From Angelakisella sp. (lineage in GTDB: Bacteria > Bacillota > Clostridia > Oscillospirales > Ruminococcaceae), in assembly GCA_013316495.1 (NCBI GenBank), contig WSMP01000092.1:1-6122 (forward strand): a DNA stretch of 6,122 nucleotides, written 5' to 3'. This document shows positions 1 to 5,616 of the stretch, piece by piece. The notes under the pieces are model-generated. The model was not told where the DNA came from, ran no database searches, and was given only the letters and a program-made list of their open reading frames with translations. Numbering within the stretch: position 1 is the stretch's first letter; every line of letters starts with the position of its first letter. Made by a program: the position numbers and the translations under genes.

Positions 1-5
1 GGCGG

Positions 6-31
6 AAAAAGGCCCGTTTAGACGGTGCGCC
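6..31 (-). terminator. Intrinsic terminator closing the transporter operon
   Basis: Read on the minus strand, about 20 bases after the ATPase stop codon, GGC + CCGT pair with ACGG + GCC around the loop CTAA, with a three-base bulge (GCA) on the 5' arm. The hairpin is followed directly by five T residues (plus-strand A run at 6-10). This is the standard shape of a Rho-independent terminator, and its position after the last gene fits the end of the transporter operon. The bulge makes it only moderately strong. Confidence 0.6.
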
Positions 32-51
32 AGGTGATCTTGAATAGGCTC

Positions 52-1065
52 TTAGGAATTGAGCAGAATGACATTGGTCTTGCGAATGGAGAGGCGCACC
101 TGCTGCCCAATCTCCAGCAGATGGGATTTTTCAAACATAATGTCCGCGTTTATCTCCACACCGTTGCAGAGGATGGTATACCGCATCAGGTTGCCATGGG
201 ACAGGCTGTCAATGACCTTCCCCTCCATATGGAACCGCTTGCTCTCGTCCGCCACCTCCAGGTTAATGCGGACGATTTCCGGGCGGATAGCCACATCGGC
301 GCAGTCCACCGCCTCGCCGCTGGCCTTCTGGAAATCGGCGGCGGAAAGGATGTTGTAGTTGCCGATGAAGCTGGCGGCAAATTTGGAGACCGGCTGGGTG
401 TACAGGTCGGTGGGGGTGCCGGACTGCTCCACCAGGCCGTTGTGGAAAAGGTGGATGACGTCGGACATCACCATGGCCTCGTCCTGGTCGTGGGTGACGA
501 AGATGGTGGTCATGCCAAAGTCCTGCTGGATGCGGCGAATCTCCACCTGGAGGTTGCGGCGGAGCTTGGCGTCGATGGCGCTGAGGGGCTCATCCAAAAG
601 GAGCACCTTGGGCTCGGTGACGATGGCGCGGGCCAGGGCCACACGCTGCTGCTGGCCGCCGGAAAGCTGGTTGGGGTACTGCTCCGCCTTGTCCTCCAGC
701 CCCACAATGGTGAGGATTTCCGAAACCTTACGGCGGATGGTATCCTTGGGGACCTTCTTCATGTTCAGGCCAAAGGCCACGTTTTGGGCCACGCTCATGT
801 TGGGGAAAAGGCTGTACTGCTGGAACACCATGCCGATGCCCCGGTCCCTGGGGCTGATGTGGGTGATGTCCTTGCCGTCCATGGTGATTTGGCCGCTGGT
901 GACGTCCTCCAGGCCGGAAAGACACCGCAGCAGGGTGCTTTTGCCGCAGCCGGAGGGCCCCAGCAGGGTGACCAGGTGGCCCTTTTCAATATCCATGGTG
1001 ATGCCCTTCAGGACCTTGTTCTGTCCAAAGTCCTTATGTATGTTCTCAAAGTGGATATATCCCAT
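52..1065 (-). CDS. ABC transporter ATP-binding protein (phosphonate/polyamine-type importer)
   Basis: This is the cytoplasmic ATPase that powers the importer encoded upstream; 337 aa. All nucleotide-binding motifs are intact: Walker A GPSGCGKST (36-44), Q-loop FQQYSLFP (81-88), signature LSGGQQQR (134-141), Walker B VLLLDEP (154-160), D-loop SAID (162-165) and the switch histidine H192 in VTHD. About 130 residues follow the ATPase domain. They include IRPE near residue 263 and a beta-rich end, as expected for the TOBE domain of the PotA/FbpC/PhnT/MalK-like subgroup. The ATG at 1065 is supported by AAGGAG nine bases upstream, inside the 3' end of the preceding permease gene; the gap between the two genes is 6 bp. 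It is the last gene before the terminator. Family assignment is secure. The substrate (phosphonate, phosphoester, polyamine or iron) cannot be read from the ATPase, and PhnT-like is an inference from the operon. Confidence 0.95.
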   Translation of the reverse strand: MGYIHFENIHKDFGQNKVLKGITMDIEKGHLVTLLGPSGCGKSTLLRCLSGLEDVTSGQITMDGKDITHISPRDRGIGMVFQQYSLFPNMSVAQNVAFGLNMKKVPKDTIRRKVSEILTIVGLEDKAEQYPNQLSGGQQQRVALARAIVTEPKVLLLDEPLSAIDAKLRRNLQVEIRRIQQDFGMTTIFVTHDQDEAMVMSDVIHLFHNGLVEQSGTPTDLYTQPVSKFAASFIGNYNILSAADFQKASGEAVDCADVAIRPEIVRINLEVADESKRFHMEGKVIDSLSHGNLMRYTILCNGVEINADIMFEKSHLLEIGQQVRLSIRKTNVILLNS

Positions 1066-1071
1066 GTTCCC

Positions 1072-1878
1072 TTACTCCTTTACTTGTTGCTGGCGTCGTT
1101 TGGTGTCCCTGCTTTGCAGCAGCAGCACCAGCAGGGTGATGATAAAGGTGGTCAGCATGATGATGACAAAAACGGCGCTGGCCATGGTGCTGTCGTGCTT
1201 CATGGTCTGGTAAAGGTAAATCTGCATATTGGGGGCGGAGGTACCCGCCAGGTTGCGGATAAGCACGTAGTCGCCGAAGATAATGCCCACTGCCAGCAGG
1301 GAGGAGATGATGATGGCGGAAAGGATGTTGGGCACCACCACCCGGAAGAAGGCATACAGCTTGGAGGCTCCCAGCATTTCAGCCGCCTCGATGAGGGTGG
1401 GCATATGCACCGCCCGCATTCCGTTGCGGATGCCCTGGTAGATGTAGGGCAGGATGACCACACAGTAGGCCCCCATCAGCATCAGCAGCCGGTTGGAGAG
1501 GAAGGTGGGAGAACCCACATAGAGGGAGAGGATACTCACCGACAGAATGACGCCCTGGATGGTGTAAGGGATCATGCAGATGATCTGCACATATTTTTCC
1601 AGGCTGGGGAAATAGATGGTGGTGACAAAGAGCGCCAGCAGCACGATGATGATGGTGGCGGCGATGGGGACGATGCACATGGCGATGGAGCGGGCCACCG
1701 AGGCCAGAAACTCCCCGTTGGTAAAGAGGGAGATATAGTTATCCAGCCGGAAGCCCTCCGGCAGGACGCCGGTCCATTTTTGGAAAAGGGAGTAAACAAT
1801 GGAGACGGCCAGGGGGATGAGCAGGTAGATCATCACCACCAGCATCACTGCCAGCGGAGCTGTGCGTTTCTCCTTCAT
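1072..1878 (-). CDS. ABC transporter permease, second subunit (PhnV/PotC-like)
   Basis: Inner-membrane subunit of the importer, 268 aa, with about six hydrophobic segments: roughly residues 9-31, 62-88, 97-120, 131-148, 183-204 and 233-255. The EAA loop that docks on the ATPase is clear: EAAEMLG at 164-170, with the conserved proline following at V-V-P183. This fits the binding-protein-dependent transport permease family (BPD_transp_1). The start ATG at 1878 overlaps the upstream permease stop in an ATGA arrangement (4-base overlap). Its GGAGG ribosome site lies in the last codons of that gene, so the two permeases are translationally coupled. A highly charged tail (RDTKRRQQQVKE) ends the protein on the cytoplasmic side. 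Two separate permeases of 268 and 286 aa match the PhnU/PhnV and PotB/PotC layout rather than the fused FbpB type. The substrate is not determined. Confidence 0.93.
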   Translation of the reverse strand: MKEKRTAPLAVMLVVMIYLLIPLAVSIVYSLFQKWTGVLPEGFRLDNYISLFTNGEFLASVARSIAMCIVPIAATIIIVLLALFVTTIYFPSLEKYVQIICMIPYTIQGVILSVSILSLYVGSPTFLSNRLLMLMGAYCVVILPYIYQGIRNGMRAVHMPTLIEAAEMLGASKLYAFFRVVVPNILSAIIISSLLAVGIIFGDYVLIRNLAGTSAPNMQIYLYQTMKHDSTMASAVFVIIMLTTFIITLLVLLLQSRDTKRRQQQVKE

Positions 1879-2735
1879 CTTCTAACCCCTCCTTTCTGGA
1901 ACCGCCGGCTGACGGCGTTGGTCAAGAGAATCATCAGCAGCATCAGCACCATCATTACCACCGACAGCGCGCCGCCCAGCCCGGCCCGGATGCGCACCTC
2001 GCCGGTGAAGCACCCGGCAATCTGCACCGGCAGCAGGGCGACGTTATCCATCATCAGGGCGTAGATGGTGGCGTAGGCCGCCAGGGCGTTGGCGAAAAGG
2101 ACGCTGAAGGTGGCCAGGATGCTGGGCATCAGCACCGGAATGGCTATCTTGCGCCAAAAGACCGAGGGGGTGCCCCCCAGCAGGGTGCAGGCCTCCTTCC
2201 ACTGCTTGTGGATGCCGTCGAAGGCGGGGATCAGCAGCAGGGTGGAAAGGGGAATCTGGAAATAGATGTAGATAAGGCTCATGCCGTTCATGGTGTAAAG
2301 CTCGTAGTTTGCCAGGGCGGAAATGCCCAGCTCCTTGCCGATGTTCACCATCAGCCCGGTGTTCCCCAGCAGAATCATATAGGCGAAGGCCAGGGGGATG
2401 CCGGCGAAGTTGGAAACCATGTTCAGCACGGCGGTAAAGGCCCGGTTCATCTTGCCGGGGCGCTCGTGGGCCGCCCGCGCCCCGAAAAAGGCGATGAGAA
2501 TCCCCACAAAGGCCGAGGTGAGGGAGATTTTCAGGCTGTTCATAATGGCTTTCCGGTAAAGCAGCTTGCTGGCAATGGTCTGGTAGTTCGCCAGCGTGAA
2601 GCTCCCGCCGGTATCGGGCAGGAAGCTCTTGTAAACCACCGTTGCCAGGGGCAGAATCTCGTAAAGCAGGGCAACCACGAAAAAGGGCAGCAGCGCCAGA
2701 AGATACAGGTACTTGTTACTGGCTTTTTTAATCAT
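1875..2735 (-). CDS. ABC transporter permease, first subunit (PhnU/PotB-like)
   Basis: Inner-membrane partner of the permease encoded just downstream, 286 aa. Hydrophobic segments run at about residues 10-34, 69-85, 101-124, 151-172, 199-228 and 252-274. The EAA loop is present but reads EACTLLGG at 181-188, with Cys in place of the second Ala, followed by the usual spacing to I-A-I-P200. The ATG at 2735 lies 8 bases inside the hydrolase gene (hydrolase stop at 2728-2730). A partial Shine-Dalgarno AAGGTG sits seven bases upstream, so translation is probably coupled to the hydrolase. At the 3' end it overlaps the next permease by 4 bases. Order and size fit the polyamine/opine/phosphonate importer group. 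Permease identity is secure; PhnU-like specificity is inferred from context. Confidence 0.93.
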   Translation of the reverse strand: MIKKASNKYLYLLALLPFFVVALLYEILPLATVVYKSFLPDTGGSFTLANYQTIASKLLYRKAIMNSLKISLTSAFVGILIAFFGARAAHERPGKMNRAFTAVLNMVSNFAGIPLAFAYMILLGNTGLMVNIGKELGISALANYELYTMNGMSLIYIYFQIPLSTLLLIPAFDGIHKQWKEACTLLGGTPSVFWRKIAIPVLMPSILATFSVLFANALAAYATIYALMMDNVALLPVQIAGCFTGEVRIRAGLGGALSVVMMVLMLLMILLTNAVSRRFQKGGVRR

Positions 2736-3576
2736 AAGCGTTCACCTTTTCATCGGGTTTTGTTGCAACCTCTATGCTCTGCCGCATCCCAGGGGCGGGC
2801 TTAATATCCAGCAGGCGGCATAGAAGGGGGGCGGTGTTCAGCTGGGATATCTCCTTGTCCTCAAAGCGTCCTGGGAGCACCTTGGGGGAAAAGATATAGA
2901 GGGGCACGGTGCGCTGCTCCGGGGTGGGGCCGCCGTGCATCCCCATGGCGTTCATGCCGTGGTCCGCGGTGATGACCACCTGCCAGCCCTCCTCCAGCCA
3001 GGGGGGGAGCAGCTGGGCGATGTGTTCCATCACCGCAGCCATCGCCTGGGCGTACTCCGGGCTGCCGCTGCCCCGCTGGTGCCCCCAGTAGTCCACGTTC
3101 ATGGAGTGGAAGAGGAGGAAATCCGGGTGGTAGGTCCTTCTTAAAAATTCCCCGTCCCCAAACAGGTGGGTATCGGGATACTGGTCTTCGTAGTAAAAGA
3201 TGCCGTGGCAGATGGAGCCCTCCCCCTCCAGCTGGTACCGGTCCGACAGGGGGTCGAACCGGCCGGGGCGGGAATAAAGCTCGCTCATCCACTGGTAGGC
3301 CGCCGCCGCGGTGGTAAGGCCGTTTTCCCGGCAGAGGGAGAAGAGGTTGGGAAAGCGGCTGGGGCGGATAATTTGGTTATTGGTAATGCCATGGACCGAC
3401 GAGGGGAGACCGGTTAGGGTGGTCTCGTACATGGGGCGGGACATGGAGGGCAGCTCCCCCCGCACCCGGTACTTGGCCCCCTGGCGGTTATCAATCAGGT
3501 GTTCCAGGTAGCCGGCGTTTTCGGTGCCGGTATCGAACCGGCAGGCATCCAGCAGCACTAAAATGGTCTTAGCCAA
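2728..3576 (-). CDS. Alkaline-phosphatase-superfamily hydrolase (phosphodiesterase / phosphonoacetate hydrolase-like)
   Basis: A predicted cytoplasmic metal-dependent hydrolase of phosphoesters or phosphonates, 282 aa from the TTG at 3576. The full two-metal ligand set of the nucleotide pyrophosphatase/phosphonoacetate hydrolase branch can be placed: D10 (LLDACRFD), nucleophile S46 (PSMSRP), D162 and H166 (DYWGH), D205 and H206 (TADHGM), and H214 (MHGG). The nucleophile position is usually Thr in that branch. Only seven residues separate H206 from H214, so the large insert found there in nucleotide pyrophosphatases is absent. No signal peptide or membrane segment is visible. The GTG at 3585 would extend the frame by three codons, but the AAAGGAG site (3587-3593) is only one base from it and ten bases from the TTG, so I prefer the TTG. 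It lies between the binding-protein and permease genes and overlaps the first permease by 8 bases, so it probably acts on the imported substrate. Alternatives are phosphomonoesterase, sulfatase-like or phosphonate hydrolase activity. Confidence 0.85.
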   Translation of the reverse strand: MAKTILVLLDACRFDTGTENAGYLEHLIDNRQGAKYRVRGELPSMSRPMYETTLTGLPSSVHGITNNQIIRPSRFPNLFSLCRENGLTTAAAAYQWMSELYSRPGRFDPLSDRYQLEGEGSICHGIFYYEDQYPDTHLFGDGEFLRRTYHPDFLLFHSMNVDYWGHQRGSGSPEYAQAMAAVMEHIAQLLPPWLEEGWQVVITADHGMNAMGMHGGPTPEQRTVPLYIFSPKVLPGRFEDKEISQLNTAPLLCRLLDIKPAPGMRQSIEVATKPDEKVNAYD

Positions 3577-3586
3577 GAAGGGCACA

Positions 3587-3593
3587 CTCCTTT
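3587..3593 (-). promoter_or_regulatory. Ribosome binding site that decides the hydrolase start
   Basis: The minus strand reads AAAGGAG here. The in-frame GTG at 3585 is one base away, too close for initiation, whereas the in-frame TTG at 3576 is ten bases away. The TTG also gives a protein beginning M-A-K-T-I-L-V-L-L-D, a natural N-terminal beta strand leading to the first metal ligand. The site therefore favours a rare TTG start. Confidence 0.55.
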
Positions 3594-3620
3594 ATATCGG
3601 GGCAAGTAAGAGGATATGCA

Positions 3621-3648
3621 AAGGGGGAACCCCCAAGGGCTCCCCCTT
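3621..3648 (-). repeat. Hairpin with 8-bp arms between binding-protein and hydrolase genes
   Basis: AAGGGGGA (3621-3628) is the exact reverse complement of TCCCCCTT (3641-3648), with a 12-base spacer. On the transcribed minus strand the second arm ends CCCCCTTT, a short T-run. This could act as a weak or partial intrinsic terminator downstream of the solute-binding-protein gene, letting only part of the transcripts continue into the hydrolase and permeases. A role as an RNA-stability stem is equally possible. Confidence 0.5.
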
Positions 3649-3691
3649 CGCACCGCCAGGGCCGGAGGCATCCGGCGGGCGGTGAAGCGAA
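3647..3691 (-). repeat. Long GC-rich nested stem-loop in the gap after the binding-protein gene
   Basis: The outer arms TTCGC (3647-3651) and GCGAA (3687-3691) continue as ACCGCC (3652-3657) with GGCGGT (3678-3683); three bases bulge at 3684-3686. An inner perfect stem GCCGGA (3661-3666) / TCCGGC (3671-3676) closes a four-base loop. Together they predict a stable, nearly continuous 17-bp structure directly upstream of the hairpin at 3621-3648 in the transcript, sharing TT at 3647-3648 with it. A structure like this typically blocks 3' exonucleases or aids termination in the gap after a highly expressed binding-protein gene. Confidence 0.5.
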
Positions 3692-3699
3692 CGGATAAC

Positions 3700-3713
3700 C
3701 CCGCCGCGGCGGG
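3700..3713. repeat. Perfect 14-bp GC palindrome
   Basis: CCCGCCG (3700-3706) is followed directly by its reverse complement CGGCGGG (3707-3713). It is the first of three adjacent inverted repeats met after the binding-protein stop codon. It has no loop in DNA form, so as RNA the centre must open. Its role is unknown; chance in GC-rich sequence is possible, but the clustering with two other inverted repeats makes a structured 3' untranslated segment more likely. Confidence 0.4.
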
Positions 3714-3768
3714 CCGCAATTTAATTGTGACGGCAAACCGCCGGACGGCAGCGGGTCATTTAAACAGA

Positions 3769-4929
3769 TTACTGAACAAGCAGCGGGGCAATCTCTTCCT
3801 CCCAGCGGGTCTTCGCCGTCTCGCAGGCGGCGGAGTAAGCGTCGGCGTCGGTGATGACCACTGCCTTGGCGACGCCGCTCATGTCGATGACCTGGTCGGC
3901 GTACTCGGCGGCAATCTTAAAGTCCTCGCGGGTGGGGATAGCGCCGGCCAGCGCCAGGTAGGTCTGGCCCTCGTCGCTGAACATAACCTCGCGGGTCAGG
4001 GCGGCGGCGTGGGGGTGGGGGGCGTACTTATTGATGACCGAAGCGTAGCCGTTCTGGAGAGCGCCGTCAGAGGGAACCACAGCGCTCATCTTGTACTGGG
4101 TAATCTCCTTGCTGTAGGGGGTGCCCTGGAAGCTCCAGACCACGCCTACAGCGATTTCGCCGGATTCAAAGTTGGCCTTGGTAATATCCAGGGTGTTGAT
4201 GCGGCCCTTTTCCGCCATCTCGGTCCAGAAGTCGATGCCGGGCTGGATGTTGTCCATATCGCCGCCGAAGGCGTAGGTGGAGGCGATGAAGGCGCCCTGG
4301 GCGTTGCCGCCGCTGAGGGGTCCAAGGGCCACTTTGTAGTCGCCGTCCCGGATATCCTGCCAGGAGGTGGGAATCTTGGAGACCTGGTCGGTGTTCACCA
4401 GGAAGGTGGTGACGCCGGTGTAGGCCACCATCCACTTGCCGTCCTCGCCCTTGGCCCAGTCAGGCACCGCGTCCCAGTAGGAGGTCTTATAGCCCTGGAC
4501 CAGGTCCTCGGAGACCGCCTGGCCCACAAAGCTGTAGCCCACGTCGCCCATGTCCTTGGTGCCGGCTTTCCCCTCGGTGGCAAACATTTGCAGCTCCTCG
4601 GAGGAGCTCATGTCGGTGTCGTTGTGGGTGAGGCCGTAGGTGGAGGTAACCGACTTCCAGAGGGAGCCCCAGTCGGCCCACTCGTCGGGCATACCTACCG
4701 ATACCACCTGGCCCTCGGCCTTGGCGCCCTCAATAATCTGATCCAGGGTGAGGGAGTTCAGGTCCAGAGCGCCGTCATCGGCAGGAGGCGGAGCGGAGGT
4801 GCTGTTGTCGCCGCCGCTGGCAGGGGGCGCGCTGCTGCCGCCGTTGTTGCCGCCGCAGCCCGCAACCGCCAGGAGCATGGCCAGGGTCAGCGCCAGGGCC
4901 AGGAACTTCGCTGTACGGAATTTTTTCAT
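3769..4929 (-). CDS. ABC transporter solute-binding lipoprotein
   Basis: The extracytoplasmic receptor of the importer, 386 aa. A lipoprotein signal peptide is clear: basic n-region MKKFRTAK, hydrophobic core LALALTLAMLLA and lipobox V-A-G-C with Cys25 as the lipidation site. It is followed by a Gly/Ser/Pro-rich linker (about 26-53). The mature part has the look of an extracellular solute-binding protein of the iron/phosphonate/polyamine type, including IIEGAKAEGQVVSVGMP near the start, the TTFLVNTDQV strand-turn, the SWQDIRDGDYKVALG segment and a C-terminal helix-rich lobe. The ATG at 4929 has AGAGGA seven bases upstream. The same frame stays open to 5139, and an ATG at 4956 is possible, but the chosen start gives the cleanest signal peptide and ribosome site. 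It is first in the transporter operon, behind its own promoter. The ligand is unknown; the neighbouring hydrolase suggests a phosphonate or phosphoester. Confidence 0.9.
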   Translation of the reverse strand: MKKFRTAKFLALALTLAMLLAVAGCGGNNGGSSAPPASGGDNSTSAPPPADDGALDLNSLTLDQIIEGAKAEGQVVSVGMPDEWADWGSLWKSVTSTYGLTHNDTDMSSSEELQMFATEGKAGTKDMGDVGYSFVGQAVSEDLVQGYKTSYWDAVPDWAKGEDGKWMVAYTGVTTFLVNTDQVSKIPTSWQDIRDGDYKVALGPLSGGNAQGAFIASTYAFGGDMDNIQPGIDFWTEMAEKGRINTLDITKANFESGEIAVGVVWSFQGTPYSKEITQYKMSAVVPSDGALQNGYASVINKYAPHPHAAALTREVMFSDEGQTYLALAGAIPTREDFKIAAEYADQVIDMSGVAKAVVITDADAYSAACETAKTRWEEEIAPLLVQ

Positions 4930-5058
4930 TGCTTTTTCCTCTTTTCTTTTGTTCATTCGGGTCTCTTTCTTCCAAAGGATGTATGTTTTATCCGTCCCCA
5001 AAGGGGGGCGGGAAAAACCGTTTGGGGCGCTGCCGTCCGCCGCTGGACGCAGGTGCTT
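4930..5058 (-). promoter_or_regulatory. Long structured 5' leader of the transporter operon
   Basis: From the predicted transcription start near 5058 to the ATG at 4929 there are about 130 bases with no convincing ORF. CCCCAAA (transcript side of 5021-5027) pairs exactly with TTTGGGG (transcript side of 4996-5002), enclosing an 18-base segment with a T5 run. Upstream, CGTCC/GGACG can form a small 5-bp hairpin. The last 60 bases are purine-rich and single-stranded in character. It does not match a riboswitch consensus that I recognise. Some cis-regulation is plausible from the length and structure but is unproven. Confidence 0.4.
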
Positions 5059-5064
5059 AATGTA

Positions 5065-5093
5065 AATATAGCATAAAAAACCGATTCTGTAAA
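5065..5093 (-). promoter_or_regulatory. Sigma-A promoter for the transporter operon
   Basis: On the minus strand, TTTACA (5088-5093) and TATATT (5065-5070) are separated by exactly 17 bases. Each hexamer differs from consensus (TTGACA, TATAAT) at one or two positions. The promoter lies in an AT-rich island between the EutP/PduV-type gene and the binding-protein gene, in otherwise GC-rich DNA, and points toward the binding protein. The expected transcription start is near 5058. It indicates that the transporter unit can be transcribed independently of the BMC genes upstream. Confidence 0.75.
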
Positions 5094-5155
5094 GCCAGAA
5101 TTTATCGAATTTATAAAATCCCCTGCCCCTTTGCGGCATTTTACGGCTGTTTTAT

Positions 5156-5605
5156 TCACGGGGGGAACACCGGCAGGGAATCCAGATAGTCCACCAAAGC
5201 CGGAACCCCCTCCCCGGTGCAGGAGGAGATAAAGAAGACCGGGGAGGCCCCCGCCATCTCCAAAAGCTCCCTGGCGTCCTCCAAGGATTTTTCGCTGGGG
5301 GCAAGGTCGGTTTTGGTCACCACCCCCACCACCGGACGGCCGTACATCGCCGCCTGGCCGGGAGAAAAACGGCACTCCAGGTCGGTGCAGTCCTGGAGGA
5401 AGAGCACCACGTCGGCGTCCACCGCCGTGACGGTGAGGCCCCGCATCAGGGCGCGGTTCTCCACATATTCCCCAGGGGTGTCAATGGCGTCCCCCATCAG
5501 CTGCACCGTCTGGGTCTTGCGGTAGGTGAGGGCCTCCCCCATCAGGTACTGGCAGAGGGTGGTCTTGCCGCAGGCGATGCGGCCCATCATCATCAGCTTT
5601 TTCAC
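5156..5605 (-). CDS. eutP: EutP/PduV-family P-loop protein of a bacterial microcompartment operon
   Basis: 149 aa. A small P-loop NTPase with Walker A GRIACGKT (8-15), a G3-like DTPGEY (42-47) and a G4-like TKTD (97-100), the pattern of the EutP/PduV family. The IDTPGEYxENR stretch and FSPG...RPVxGxVTKxDL are typical of the family and, by memory, resemble Salmonella PduV more than enteric EutP. Salmonella EutP has been reported to have acetate kinase activity, and PduV has been tied to movement or positioning of microcompartments; neither role can be assigned from sequence. The start is GTG at 5605, with GGGAGG six bases upstream overlapping the stop codon of the shell gene, so the two genes are tightly coupled (11-bp gap). 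The same adjacency exists in eut (eutS-eutP) and pdu (pduU-pduV) operons, so the pathway (ethanolamine, propanediol, choline or other) is open. The symbol marks the family only. Confidence 0.88.
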   Translation of the reverse strand: MKKLMMMGRIACGKTTLCQYLMGEALTYRKTQTVQLMGDAIDTPGEYVENRALMRGLTVTAVDADVVLFLQDCTDLECRFSPGQAAMYGRPVVGVVTKTDLAPSEKSLEDARELLEMAGASPVFFISSCTGEGVPALVDYLDSLPVFPP

Positions 5606-5616
5606 GGCGGGCCTCC

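Larger units (their letters stand above)
3577..3768 (-). other. Structured intercistronic region between binding-protein and hydrolase genes
   Basis: These 192 bases contain no supportable gene. They hold three adjacent inverted repeats (3621-3648, 3647-3691, 3700-3713) and the hydrolase ribosome site at 3587-3593. I see no convincing promoter; a TATAAA-like string next to the ribosome site is too close to the start codon. The other operon junctions in this transporter unit overlap or are only 6 bp, so this is the one place where expression of the receptor could be set apart from the hydrolase and membrane subunits. Confidence 0.55.

Noticed and set aside
359..1213. Plus-strand open frame of 284 codons
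   Set aside because: It overlaps the ATPase gene in antisense and spans a gene boundary; its Met/Ser/Trp-rich translation looks like a frame shadow.
25..2064. Plus-strand open frame of 679 codons
   Set aside because: It runs antisense to the ATPase and permease genes, which have complete motifs. Its translation is His/Gly/Asp-rich low-complexity with no domain, and long antisense frames are expected opposite GC-rich coding sequence.
3586..3620. TATAAA-like element before the hydrolase gene
   Set aside because: It abuts the ribosome site, so transcription would begin inside the gene, and the -35 candidate has poor match and a 19-base spacer.
3616..5076. Plus-strand open frame of 486 codons
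   Set aside because: It is antisense to the binding-protein gene, with a Gly/Val/Ala/His-rich composition and no recognisable motif. The minus-strand frame has a lipobox, a ribosome site and a promoter.
4930..5139. N-terminal extension of the binding protein to an ATG at 5139
   Set aside because: The extension would place the signal peptide internally and run through the promoter at 5065-5093. The ATG at 4929 has a good ribosome site and starts a clean lipoprotein signal.
5110..5156. Terminator after the EutP/PduV gene
   Set aside because: Only a four-pair stem (TGCC/GGCA) near a TTTTA tract could be drawn; too weak to call, so read-through from the BMC genes into the transporter operon remains possible.
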